Of a stretch of 64,000 nucleotides of DNA, positions 39,492 through 47,531 are shown piece by piece. Source of the stretch: Lysobacter sp. BMK333-48F3 (GTDB lineage: Bacteria; Pseudomonadota; Gammaproteobacteria; Xanthomonadales; Xanthomonadaceae); contig NZ_JAIHOO010000001.1 in NCBI RefSeq assembly GCF_019733395.1, forward strand, positions 496,001-560,000, written 5' to 3'. Position 1 is the stretch's first letter. Each line of letters starts with the position of its first letter. The translations under genes and the position numbers were made by a program. The notes below the pieces were generated by a model. That model was not told the DNA's origin, ran no database searches, and saw nothing but the letters and a program-made list of their open reading frames with translations.

Positions 39492-40414
39492 CGTGACGAA
39501 GCTCCCTCCTCCCAACGCAGCGCCGTGTAGGCCATCCCAGGCATGGAACCGCCCCCTGCCCGAACCACCGCTCGCAACACCGCCTCGCGGCCATCCGCTA
39601 GCCGGGCGCGGCTGTCGATACTATAGGTGCCGCTGCGTTCGCCGACGAGACCGGGAAGATCTCCGCCGCCGGCGCCGCCCGGCAATTGTGATCCGGGCTG
39701 CGTTCTGCGCCGTTGCTCGACGATCTGCGCACCGTTCATGCCGATAGCATCGAGCACTTCTCTGGACGCGAACGCAGGTTCGGGCCGGGTGCGGCCGCTG
39801 TAAACCGTGACATGAGGCTCGATCTTCTCGTACAGCGCGGGCGTGAAGCCCAGTACCTGCTCGAGTTCGGCCACGCTTTCGAACTCCGCATCCTTGGCGC
39901 CGTAAGGGCGGCCGGCCGATGCGTAGTCGGCGTCTTCGGCGCCGCCGGCCGGCTGGGTCAGGGTGTCGGCATCGCGCCAGTCCATGATCGCCGCGGCCAG
40001 GCGCGCGGCGTCGGCCTGCTCCAGTCCGCCGGCGCTCTGCATCAATCCGACGAGCACGGTGAGGTCGCCCTGGTTGAGGTCGACCTTGCCGTTCTCGTCG
40101 ACGATGCCGATCTCCAGCTGCGCGTCGCCGAAGCGCCAACGATGCGGGCGTCCGTCGGGCTGCCACTGCAGCCTGGGGTCGTTCATCGCGACCCGGGTCA
40201 TGGCGTATTCCAGTCCGGCCCGGGCCGCGTTCTGCGCCACCAGGCCGCGCACCATCACCCGCCCCTGCAGGTTCTCGGTGCGCGCGGTCAGGGCGAAGGC
40301 GCCGATCAGCGCGGTCAGCAGCGCGATCAGCCACAGCACCAACAGCAGCGCCGCGCCGCGCGAACCTCGCGCGATGCCGCCGGCTGTCGTCCTGCTGGCT
40401 CGAAGCGCGCTCAT
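39488..40414 (-). CDS. gspK: Type II secretion minor pseudopilin GspK
   Basis: GspK caps the pseudopilus tip together with GspI and GspJ. The 308-residue protein has a prepilin leader ending ARGSRG followed by [20 protein letters not shown]. As usual for GspK, the glutamate at mature position 5 is missing. The large alpha domain includes NIDEN-like [14 protein letters not shown] and [23 protein letters not shown], which resembles the calcium-binding loop. The ATG at 40414 shares one base with the gspJ stop. Confidence 0.92.
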   Translation of the reverse strand: MSALRASRTTAGGIARGSRGAALLLVLWLIALLTALIGAFALTARTENLQGRVMVRGLVAQNAARAGLEYAMTRVAMNDPRLQWQPDGRPHRWRFGDAQLEIGIVDENGKVDLNQGDLTVLVGLMQSAGGLEQADAARLAAAIMDWRDADTLTQPAGGAEDADYASAGRPYGAKDAEFESVAELEQVLGFTPALYEKIEPHVTVYSGRTRPEPAFASREVLDAIGMNGAQIVEQRRRTQPGSQLPGGAGGGDLPGLVGERSGTYSIDSRARLADGREAVLRAVVRAGGGSMPGMAYTALRWEEGASSR

Positions 40415-41118
40415 CACAACTCCGGCACGAAGCCGCCGCTGGCGCTGGCCAGCGGCAGGGACACGATCAGCGGCGGCCAGGCGCGACCGTCGCGATCGAC
40501 CAGGTTCACTTCGACGAACAAGGGCAACTGTTCCGGCGTCGCCCAGCGTTCCTGCCATTCGCCCAGTTCGCCGCGTTGCGGGTCGATCGAGCGGTAGCGG
40601 AAGCGCGCCGACTTCAGTCCGTCGATCAGCAGCTCCGGCGGACGCGGCTGCGGGTCCTTGATGGTTTCGCCGGCCAGCACCATCGACAGCGACAGCAGCA
40701 TGCGCGCCTGGTCGCCGTCGTTCTCGATCGCGAAATCGTGCAGATAGGGGCCGCCCTGGCCGAGGTAGTCGGGCAGGTCGGCGACGAAACGCAGCCGGTC
40801 GGGCTCGCCGACGAAGCGTTGCGGCACCGCGGTGGCCTGATCGAAGGCGAACGGGATCGGCCGGGTCGCGGCGATGCGCTTGCGCAGGAACCCGGCCACC
40901 GCGCGCTCGCGTTCGCTGCGCTGGGCCAGGGTTTCGCCGCGCGAGGCGGTCTTGGTCGCCGCCGAGAGGGTGGCGAAGGCCAGGGTCAGGCCGGCCACCA
41001 GCAGCACCATCGCCAGCAGCACTTCGATCAGGGTGAAGCCGCGCGCGCGCGGCGCGGCCGTGCCCGCTCGCCGGCGCAGCCGGCTCACGACGACGACGCC
41101 CATGGCGACGCCGCTCAT
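40414..41118 (-). CDS. gspJ: Type II secretion minor pseudopilin GspJ
   Basis: The 234-residue product carries a prepilin leader and the type IV pilin-like segment [18 protein letters not shown] with Glu at mature position 5, followed by a beta-rich domain. The ATG at 41118 (MSGVAMG) gives a leader of about 28 residues; it overlaps the gspI stop by 4 bp, which decided the start. GspJ forms the pseudopilus tip with GspI and GspK. Confidence 0.92.
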   Translation of the reverse strand: MSGVAMGVVVVSRLRRRAGTAAPRARGFTLIEVLLAMVLLVAGLTLAFATLSAATKTASRGETLAQRSERERAVAGFLRKRIAATRPIPFAFDQATAVPQRFVGEPDRLRFVADLPDYLGQGGPYLHDFAIENDGDQARMLLSLSMVLAGETIKDPQPRPPELLIDGLKSARFRYRSIDPQRGELGEWQERWATPEQLPLFVEVNLVDRDGRAWPPLIVSLPLASASGGFVPEL

Positions 41119-41567
41119 GGCGAAATCTCGTTCGAAGCCGGCGCGCTGCGCAGGCTGCGCAGCAACAACCGCCGCCCCGGGCCGCCGTCGCCCCACTCCA
41201 CCGCCAACTGCACTTCCATCAAGCGCAGCGCATTGGGATCGATCGGCTGGGTCGAAGCCGGCGTCGGGTCGCGCCACGGCCGGACCCCCAGCGTCCAGCG
41301 ATAGCGCCCCTGTTCGAAATCGCCGCTGCGCTGGCCGGGCTTGAGCGCCTGGCCGACGCCGACCTGGTCGATCAGCGATTGCGCGTACATCGCCGCGCGC
41401 CCGGCATCGCTGGACCAGCGCACTTGGCGGGCGGCGCCGGACAGGGTGCCGAGCAACAGGGTCAGGGCCATGGCGAGCAGAGCGAAGGCGACGATCACTT
41501 CGAGCAGGGTATAGCCGCGCGATCGCGCAGGCCGCGACGCCGCGACGCGCATCCGCCGCCGGCTCAT
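41115..41567 (-). CDS. gspI: Type II secretion minor pseudopilin GspI
   Basis: This 150-residue protein has a basic leader and the prepilin motif [20 protein letters not shown], then a compact domain with [12 protein letters not shown] typical of GspI. It initiates the tip complex by binding GspJ and GspK. The ATG at 41567 overlaps the gspH stop by 4 bp. Confidence 0.92.
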   Translation of the reverse strand: MSRRRMRVAASRPARSRGYTLLEVIVAFALLAMALTLLLGTLSGAARQVRWSSDAGRAAMYAQSLIDQVGVGQALKPGQRSGDFEQGRYRWTLGVRPWRDPTPASTQPIDPNALRLMEVQLAVEWGDGGPGRRLLLRSLRSAPASNEISP

Positions 41568-42142
41568 CGCGGCGCCTCGCTGCGCTTGAGCTTGACCTCG
41601 CCGGTCAGCCAGGCGACGTCGACGTTCCACGCCGCCTGCTCGATCGACAACCGCACCCGGCCGCCGGTGGAAGCGCCGTCGGCGAAAAACACGATCGCGC
41701 CTTCGCCGCGGCGCGGCTGCACTTCGCGCGCGCCGGTGAAAGCGATCCGCACCTTCTGCGGGATCTCGCCGCTGCGCCCGTTCGGCGCGCTCCAGGTGTG
41801 CGCGGACGGGTCCAGGGTGAATTTCTGCGGCCGCCCGGTGGAGATCGCCTGGCTGCGGGTGAAGCGCAACTGGGCGGCCACTTCCTTGGCCGCGCTGCGC
41901 AGCTGCATGCCGGCCACGCCGCCGGTGAGCGCGGCCACGGTCAGCACCCCGATCGCGGCGATCAGCGCGATCACCAGCAGCATCTCCAGCAAGGACATGC
42001 CGCGCGAGCGACGGCGCGGCGAGGCCGCGCGCGGTGAGCTACGGTGAGCGAACGCCGCGCCGTCGCGGCCGGCCGCATTCCGCGCCGCGGTTGCGTTGCC
42101 GCACCCTCCGGCGCTGGAAAGGCTATGCCGCGGGCGCGTCAT
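41564..42142 (-). CDS. gspH: Type II secretion minor pseudopilin GspH, long leader
   Basis: The 192-residue product contains the prepilin motif RGMSLLEMLLVIALIAAIG followed by a GspH/FimT-type domain with RFTRSQAISTGRP. With the ATG at 42142 the leader before the cleavage glycine is about 48 residues, longer than the usual 6-30. No better in-frame ATG exists, so either the leader is long or a non-ATG start is used. The gene begins 11 bp after gspG. Confidence 0.85.
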   Translation of the reverse strand: MTRPRHSLSSAGGCGNATAARNAAGRDGAAFAHRSSPRAASPRRRSRGMSLLEMLLVIALIAAIGVLTVAALTGGVAGMQLRSAAKEVAAQLRFTRSQAISTGRPQKFTLDPSAHTWSAPNGRSGEIPQKVRIAFTGAREVQPRRGEGAIVFFADGASTGGRVRLSIEQAAWNVDVAWLTGEVKLKRSEAPR

Positions 42143-42153
42143 GGGCGGTGGGC

Positions 42154-42600
42154 TCAGTTGTTCTTGATGTCGGCGTCGACGCTGCTGCCGCCGGCCTTGC
42201 CGTCCTTGCCGTAGCTGACCAGATCGTAGGGGCCGCTCTCGCCCGGCTGGCGGTACTCGATCGGATGACCCCACGGGTCCTTGAGTTCGGCGTCCTTGGC
42301 GTAGGGGCCGAGCCAGCCGTTGGCGTCGGCCGGCTGCTTGACCAGTTCTTCCAGCGAGCCCGGCAGGCGGCCGGTGTCCATCTGGAACGAATCGACCTTG
42401 CCGGCCAGCGTCTGGATCTGGCCCTTGGCCAGGTTGTAGTCGCCGCGGTCCTTGCCGCCGAGCACGCGGTTGCCGACGAAGGCGAGCACCGCGCCGATCA
42501 GCACGATCACGATGATGATCTCGATCAGGCTCATGCCGCGCTGGCGGGCCGGGGACGGGGAGCGGGTCATCGAACGGGGATTGCGCATTTCGATCGTCAT
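42154..42600 (-). CDS. gspG: Type II secretion major pseudopilin GspG
   Basis: GspG is the main subunit of the pseudopilus. The prepilin motif RGMSLIEIIIVIVLIGAVLA is followed by QIQTLAGKVDSFQMDTGRLP and DPWGHPIEYRQPGESGPYDL, the hallmark of GspG including its calcium-binding C-terminal loop. The start is uncertain: ATGs at 42600, 42588 and 42570 all give a leader; 42600 gives 148 residues. A further in-frame ATG at 42648 seems too far upstream. Confidence 0.95.
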   Translation of the reverse strand: MTIEMRNPRSMTRSPSPARQRGMSLIEIIIVIVLIGAVLAFVGNRVLGGKDRGDYNLAKGQIQTLAGKVDSFQMDTGRLPGSLEELVKQPADANGWLGPYAKDAELKDPWGHPIEYRQPGESGPYDLVSYGKDGKAGGSSVDADIKNN

Positions 42601-42802
42601 CCGTAGGTGGTGGTAGCTGAATAAGACGCGGGCCGGCCAGGGGTTCAAACGCGCCAGCGGCGGCCGCGGGGTCGAGCGCGCACAGCGGCTCGCCCAGGAG
42701 TGTGTTCCGCGTGGATTTGCAAAGTTCGGCCAGCGCCGGCGCCGGTACAGCCGGCGTTCAACCAGGCGACGGCGAATGGCGGCGGCGGCAGGCGCTCCAT
42801 GC

Positions 42803-44020
42803 TCATCCGATCGCGTTGGTCAGGTCGTACAGCGGCAGCAGCACCGCCATGACCACGGTGGCGACGATGCCGGCCAGCAGCACGGTCACCACCGGCACCA
42901 GCGCCGCCAGCATCCGGTCCAGGGCCATGCCGGTGTCCTGCTCGAAGGTCTCGGCGGTCTTGATCAGCATCGCGTCCAGCGCGCCGGACTCCTCGCCGAC
43001 CTGGATCATCTGCACCGCCAGGCGCGGGAAGCGCTTGCCCTTGCCGAGCGCGGTCGACAGGGCGACGCCGTTCTTGACCTCTTCGCCGGCCGCATCGACG
43101 TCGGCGGCCAGCACCCGGTTGTCGAGCACGTTGCGGCCGATGCCGATCGCGGTCATCAGCGGCACGCCGTTGCGCACCAGGGTGCCGAGGGTGCGCGCCA
43201 GGCGCGCGGTCTCGATCTTGCCGATCAGCGGGCCGACGAACTTGCGCTGCAGCAGCCAGGCGTCGAGCGCCTCGCGGAAGGCCGGGTCGCGGCGCTTGCG
43301 GTCGAACCACCACACGGCCAGCGCCGGGGCGACGATCAGCACGATCCACCAGTCGCGCACGAACAGGCCCAGCGCCAGCACCACCTGGGTGAACATCGGC
43401 AGTTCGGCGTCCAGGCTTTCGTACATCGCGCCGAACTGCGGCACCACGTAGCCGAGCAGGAACAGCAGGCTGGCGCCGACCATCAGCAGCAGGATCGCCG
43501 GATAGATCAGCGCATTGATCACCCGCCCCTGCAGCTGGCGGCTGCGTTCCAGGTAGTCGTCGAGCCGGGCCAGGGTTTCGTGCAGGTTGCCGCCGGCCTC
43601 GCCGGCGCGGACCATGTTGATGTAAAGGCGCGAAAACGTGCCGTGCTGGCGCTCCAGCGCCACCGACAGCGAGGTGCCGCCGCGCACCGCGTCGCGGATG
43701 TCGGCGACCGTGCTCTTGGCCGCCTCGTCCTCGGGCAGGTCGAGCAGGATGGTCAGGGCGCGGTCCAGCGGCTGGCCGGCGCCGAGCAGGGTCGACAGCT
43801 GCTGGGTGAACTGCACCAGCCGCGCGCCGGTGAACGGCTTGGGCTTGAACAGGCCCTTCCACGACGAAGCCGCGCCCGCCTCCGACGCCAGCTTGGCCTC
43901 GACCGGCAAATGCCCCTGCTCCTGCAGGCGCTGCACCACCTCGGTATTGCTCGCGGCCTCCATCTGGCCGTCGAGCAACTCGCCGCGCGCGTTGAGGGCT
44001 TTGTAGTGGTAGAGGGGCAT
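42803..44020 (-). CDS. gspF: Type II secretion platform protein GspF
   Basis: GspF is the polytopic inner-membrane core of the assembly platform. The 405-residue product has the usual MPLYHYKALNARGE start, two repeated T2SSF cytoplasmic domains (about residues 70-190 and 270-390) with LSTLLGAGQPLDRAL and LGTLVRNGVPLMTAI, and three membrane spans. It lies 154 bp upstream of gspG, the only sizeable gap of the operon apart from the repeat element between gspE and gspF. Confidence 0.96.
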   Translation of the reverse strand: MPLYHYKALNARGELLDGQMEAASNTEVVQRLQEQGHLPVEAKLASEAGAASSWKGLFKPKPFTGARLVQFTQQLSTLLGAGQPLDRALTILLDLPEDEAAKSTVADIRDAVRGGTSLSVALERQHGTFSRLYINMVRAGEAGGNLHETLARLDDYLERSRQLQGRVINALIYPAILLLMVGASLLFLLGYVVPQFGAMYESLDAELPMFTQVVLALGLFVRDWWIVLIVAPALAVWWFDRKRRDPAFREALDAWLLQRKFVGPLIGKIETARLARTLGTLVRNGVPLMTAIGIGRNVLDNRVLAADVDAAGEEVKNGVALSTALGKGKRFPRLAVQMIQVGEESGALDAMLIKTAETFEQDTGMALDRMLAALVPVVTVLLAGIVATVVMAVLLPLYDLTNAIG

Positions 44021-44023
44021 GGC

Positions 44024-44134
44024 CGGGGAATCGGGAATGGAGAATGGGGAATCGGTTAAAGCAAAGGCCGCGGAACCTGGAGGATGGCGGAGACGGGACC
44101 ACTTCGATTCCCGAATCCCGATTCCCCATTTCCG
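44024..44134. repeat. Heptamer-arm element 6 (gspE-gspF gap)
   Basis: The left arm (44024-44055) is four GGGAATC/GAGAATG units. The right arm (44105-44134) is four inverted GATTCCC-type units. About 50 bp lie between. It fills the entire space between the gspE stop and the gspF start, so the gspF ribosome binding region is part of it. Confidence 0.85.
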
Positions 44135-44137
44135 GCT

Positions 44138-45895
44138 TCAAGCATCCTCGGTCACCCGCAGCACTTCCTCGATCGTGGTCTGCCCGGCCAGCGCCTTGAC
44201 GATGCCGTCCTCGTACATGGTGCGCATGCCGGCCTGGCGGGCGATCTGCTCGATCTCGCCCATGCCGGCGTGGCGCATCACCGCGCGGCGCAGTTCGTCG
44301 TTCATGACCAGGAATTCCATGATCGTGGTCCGGCCGAGGTAGCCCGACGGCGCCAGCGCCGAGCCGCGCGGGCGGTACAGGTAGATCTCGCCCTGCGGCT
44401 GGTAGCGGCGCAGGCCGAACTTGTCGATTTCCTCCGGCGAGGCCGGGTAGCGCTCGGCATGGGTCGGCTCCAGCCGGCGCACCAGGCGCTGGGCCAGGAT
44501 GCCGTTGATGGTCGAGGTCAGCAGGTAGTCCTCGACCCCCATGTCGAGCAGGCGGGTGATGCCGCCGGCGGCGTTGTTGGTGTGCAGGGTGCTGAGCACC
44601 AGGTGGCCGGTCAGGGCCGACTGGATCGCGATCCGGCAGGTCTCCAGGTCGCGCATTTCGCCGATCATGATGATGTCCGGGTCCTGGCGGACGATCGAAC
44701 GCAGCGCATGGGCGAAGTCCAGGCCGATCTGCGGCTTGGCCTGGATCTGGTTGATGCCTTCGATCTGGTATTCGACCGGATCTTCGACGGTGATGATCTT
44801 GACGTCGCTGGTGTTGAGCTTGCTCAGCGCGGTGTACAGGGTGGTGGTCTTGCCCGAGCCGGTCGGGCCGGTGACCAGCATGATCCCGTGCGGCTGGTCC
44901 AGCACCTTCTGGAACTGCGGCAGGAACTCGTCGGTGAAGCCGAGCTTGTAGAAGTCGAACACCACCGTTTCGCGGTCGAGCAGTCGCATCACCACCGACT
45001 CGCCGTGCGCGGTCGGCACGGTGCTGACGCGCAGGTCGAGCTCCTTGCCCTGCACCCGCAGCATGATCCGGCCGTCCTGCGGCAGGCGGCGCTCGGCGAT
45101 GTTGAGCTTGGCCATGATCTTGATGCGGCTGATCACCGCCGCGGTCAGGTTGGCCGGCGGGCTCTCGCCCTCGGCCAGCACGCCGTCGATGCGGTAGCGC
45201 ACTTTCAGCCGGTTTTCGAACGGTTCGATGTGGATGTCCGAGGCGCGCAGCTCGACCGCGCGCTGGATCACCAGGTTCACCAGCCGGATCACCGGCGCTT
45301 CCGAGGCCAGGTCGCGCAGGTGCTCGACGTCGTCCAGGTCGCCGGCGCCCTCGCCCTCGGCGGTCTCGACGATCGCGCCCATCGCGCTGCGGCCCTGCCC
45401 GTACCAGCGCTCGACCAGGTCGCCGACCTCCGAGCGCAGGCCGACCAGCGGCCGGATCTCGCGCCCGGTCGCCAGGCGCAGGGCGTCGACCTGGTAGGCG
45501 TCCTGCGGATCGGCCATCAGCACGTCGACCCGCGACTCGCTCTCGGCGACCGGGCAGACGGCGAACTGCTTCATGAATTTCGGCGTCAGGCTGACCCCTT
45601 CCGGGGGCAGCTCGGGCGCGTCCTTGACGTTGACCAGCGGCAGGCCGAGCACCGCGGCCACGGTCTCGGCGTGGTCGCGCTCGGACACCAGGCCGAGCCG
45701 GGCCAGCAAGGCCAGCAGGCTGCCGCCGGTCTCCTCCTGCAGACGCCGCGCCCGCGCCAGGTCGGGCTCCTTGAGCCGCCCCTTGGCCAGCAGCGCATCG
45801 ACGATGCGCGCGTCGACCGCAGCCTGACCGTCTTCGGCCGTGCCGCCCCCGATCCCGCCGACGCTCGCGTCGGCACTGTTCACTACTGCGTTCAC
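44138..45895 (-). CDS. gspE: Type II secretion ATPase GspE
   Basis: GspE is the cytoplasmic hexameric ATPase powering pseudopilus assembly. The 585-residue product has an N-terminal MshEN-type domain (about residues 60-190), Walker A GPTGSGKTTTLYTAL, the Asp box ITVEDPVEYQIEGINQIQ and Walker B DPDIIMIGEMRD. The C-terminal subdomain lacks the two CxxC pairs that bind zinc in most GspE proteins. The start is GTG at 45895 with AGGAGG five bases upstream. It is the first gene of the eleven-gene operon. Confidence 0.96.
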   Translation of the reverse strand: MNAVVNSADASVGGIGGGTAEDGQAAVDARIVDALLAKGRLKEPDLARARRLQEETGGSLLALLARLGLVSERDHAETVAAVLGLPLVNVKDAPELPPEGVSLTPKFMKQFAVCPVAESESRVDVLMADPQDAYQVDALRLATGREIRPLVGLRSEVGDLVERWYGQGRSAMGAIVETAEGEGAGDLDDVEHLRDLASEAPVIRLVNLVIQRAVELRASDIHIEPFENRLKVRYRIDGVLAEGESPPANLTAAVISRIKIMAKLNIAERRLPQDGRIMLRVQGKELDLRVSTVPTAHGESVVMRLLDRETVVFDFYKLGFTDEFLPQFQKVLDQPHGIMLVTGPTGSGKTTTLYTALSKLNTSDVKIITVEDPVEYQIEGINQIQAKPQIGLDFAHALRSIVRQDPDIIMIGEMRDLETCRIAIQSALTGHLVLSTLHTNNAAGGITRLLDMGVEDYLLTSTINGILAQRLVRRLEPTHAERYPASPEEIDKFGLRRYQPQGEIYLYRPRGSALAPSGYLGRTTIMEFLVMNDELRRAVMRHAGMGEIEQIARQAGMRTMYEDGIVKALAGQTTIEEVLRVTEDA

Positions 45896-46521
45896 GTCAC
45901 CCTCCTGCGCGTGAACCTTGGACTTTAGCAGCTTCGCCTGCGGTCTCTACCAGACCGCGCGCGACCGCTTCCGGTTCCCGGCCGACCTGTCCCACCGCGC
46001 GTTCGCACAGAGTGCGCGAGAGTTGTCGCACGAGTTCGGATTCAGGCGGCAAAGCACGATCGGACTGGACGGATCATCACATTTCCCATGCCTTCCGCAT
46101 CGAACGGACACGCCGCCGACGCCGGATTCATGCTACGCCTTTCAGACCCTCGAAACCGCAACCGCAAGGCACATCGGGCGACCTGCGCCGACCTCGCCGA
46201 TTGCCGCTCCGGCGAAGGCACCCCCGCGGGGCGAACCGGCTCGCCTTGAGCCGCATGCCTTGGCGGCGATCGGCGGTCAGGGCAGCGAACGCACGCCCCG
46301 CTCGGCCGGGCGACGTGCGGCGAGGCGGAGGCGGTGAGGAAGCAACACTTAGTGTTAGAAACCGAGAGCAGGACTTGCGGCCGGGGCGATTTCGGTCCAG
46401 GCCAAACACAGCGCCCCACGGCCGCCAGGACTCGCATCCCGCCGCGGAACCGCAGCTTGCGGCCGCATGAGCGCATCGCGGCACTCGATGACCGATGTTA
46501 CGGGAACCGTCGTGACCCTCC
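45896..46521. other. Spacer upstream of gspE, no gene seen
   Basis: This 626-bp stretch carries no convincing gene. Next to gspE there is a GCGGTCT-CTACC-AGACCGC inverted repeat (45940-45958), a possible operator, and a TTTAGC/TAAAGT sequence that could be part of a -10 box. A 13-bp near-palindrome AACACTTAGTGTT lies at about 46345-46357. The sequence from about 46340 on is less GC-rich than the flanks. Confidence 0.5.
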
Positions 46522-47040
46522 CTATCCGCGCAGTTCCGGAAACAGCAAACGCCGAAAGAACAGGTCCATATCCGGATAGGCAGCCGCATCGCCCAATAGG
46601 AACTCCTGCCGCATGTGCTGCAACAACCGCCCTGCCCCGCCTAAGTCGGCGAGCAGGGCCGTCATCGGCTCCGGCTCTCCGCCGAACACGGTGAGGTCCG
46701 CATCCGCCCAGCCTCCGCACATCCGATCGGAGCTCGCCATCCGATATTCGATCGAGCCTAGCTCCGGCCGTGACATGAATTCACGGTAGCGATCCCACTC
46801 GAAAGGCACGACACACACGTCCACAAACCTCGCCTGGGCGAAGCAGTCGCCTGCGATCAACAGTCTTACCGCGCCGTCTCCATTGAAGCGCTTCGCCGCC
46901 GCTCGGAAAAACCACTCCGGCATGCGTGCGTGACCGTGGGCATTTCTCTCGAACGCCACGGCGATCCAGCCGCTGTCCCGGAACGGGAAATCGGACTTCC
47001 CCGGGCCGGTGAACACGCTGCCGAACGCGTCGGCAGACAT
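46522..47040 (-). CDS. Hypothetical protein, 172 aa
   Basis: I do not recognise this protein. It is soluble, without signal peptide or membrane segment, and rich in aromatic residues (WIAVAFERN, MPEWFFRAA, FEWDRYREFM, DLFFRRLLF). Cysteines are few. The start at 47040 shares one base with the stop of the upstream unknown gene (TGATG), so the two are surely cotranslated. Base composition is visibly less GC-rich than purL or gspE. Small coupled pairs of this kind are often accessory or immunity-type genes, but nothing here proves that. Confidence 0.65.
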   Translation of the reverse strand: MSADAFGSVFTGPGKSDFPFRDSGWIAVAFERNAHGHARMPEWFFRAAAKRFNGDGAVRLLIAGDCFAQARFVDVCVVPFEWDRYREFMSRPELGSIEYRMASSDRMCGGWADADLTVFGGEPEPMTALLADLGGAGRLLQHMRQEFLLGDAAAYPDMDLFFRRLLFPELRG

Positions 47041-47426
47041 CAGGTGTCGCGGCCTTCGAAATGAGGTCGACCCTGGCCCGAGCCGGCGCTTTCGTCGCCC
47101 GCCGCCGCGACCAAGGGTCGGGACCAGACGAAGCGCTCGGCTTCCAGGCGCAACCGGTCGCCGGACTGGAGGCGCAACTCCAGCCCGAAGACACCGTCCT
47201 CGAGCGCGACAGGACCGATCATCTCGTGCACCGAAACGCTGAAACCCCAGGGCAGATCCCGATCCACCACCAATCGGCGCAGGCCTTCGGCGACCAGGGT
47301 CTTCGGCGAAGACGCGCCGTCGACGAAGCCGATGGCCGCCGTAGCGCCGGTCCAGTCCATCTCTATCCCAATCAGCACCCAGTCATGCACACACATTTGT
47401 GCGATAGGCATCGATTCGATCCTCAC
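47040..47426 (-). CDS. Hypothetical protein, 128 aa
   Basis: This is an unrecognised small soluble protein. Its first half, MCVHDWVLIGIEMDWTGATA, resembles the short beta-sandwich proteins that open with an HDW/HDA-L-x-x-I-x-x-DW pattern and are frequent near secreted toxins. The resemblance is only a pattern. The C terminus is disordered and rich in G, S and R. It is immediately upstream of, and coupled to, the 172-residue gene. In-frame ATGs at residues 6 and 11 are alternative starts. Confidence 0.6.
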   Translation of the reverse strand: MRIESMPIAQMCVHDWVLIGIEMDWTGATAAIGFVDGASSPKTLVAEGLRRLVVDRDLPWGFSVSVHEMIGPVALEDGVFGLELRLQSGDRLRLEAERFVWSRPLVAAAGDESAGSGQGRPHFEGRDT

Positions 47427-47473
47427 CTCTCGACGGTGGTCCTTTCGATCCGCCGAGTTATGCGCCGGCCTAG

Positions 47474-47507
47474 CGAAGACGGGCGCCTATTCGGGCGCCC
47501 GTCTTCG
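47474..47507 (-). terminator. 14-bp perfect hairpin downstream of purL
   Basis: CGAAGACGGGCGCC and its exact inverse flank a 6-base loop, 25 bp beyond the purL stop. A strong stem with no clear T-run makes it a probable but unproven terminator. It separates purL from the two unknown genes. Confidence 0.55.
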
Positions 47508-47531
47508 TTGCGAACCGATGCGAACGCCGGC

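Noticed and set aside
46042..46476. A 144-codon minus-strand open frame in the gspE spacer
   Set aside because: It has arginine/serine/proline-rich random composition and no motif; several overlapping frames are equally open.
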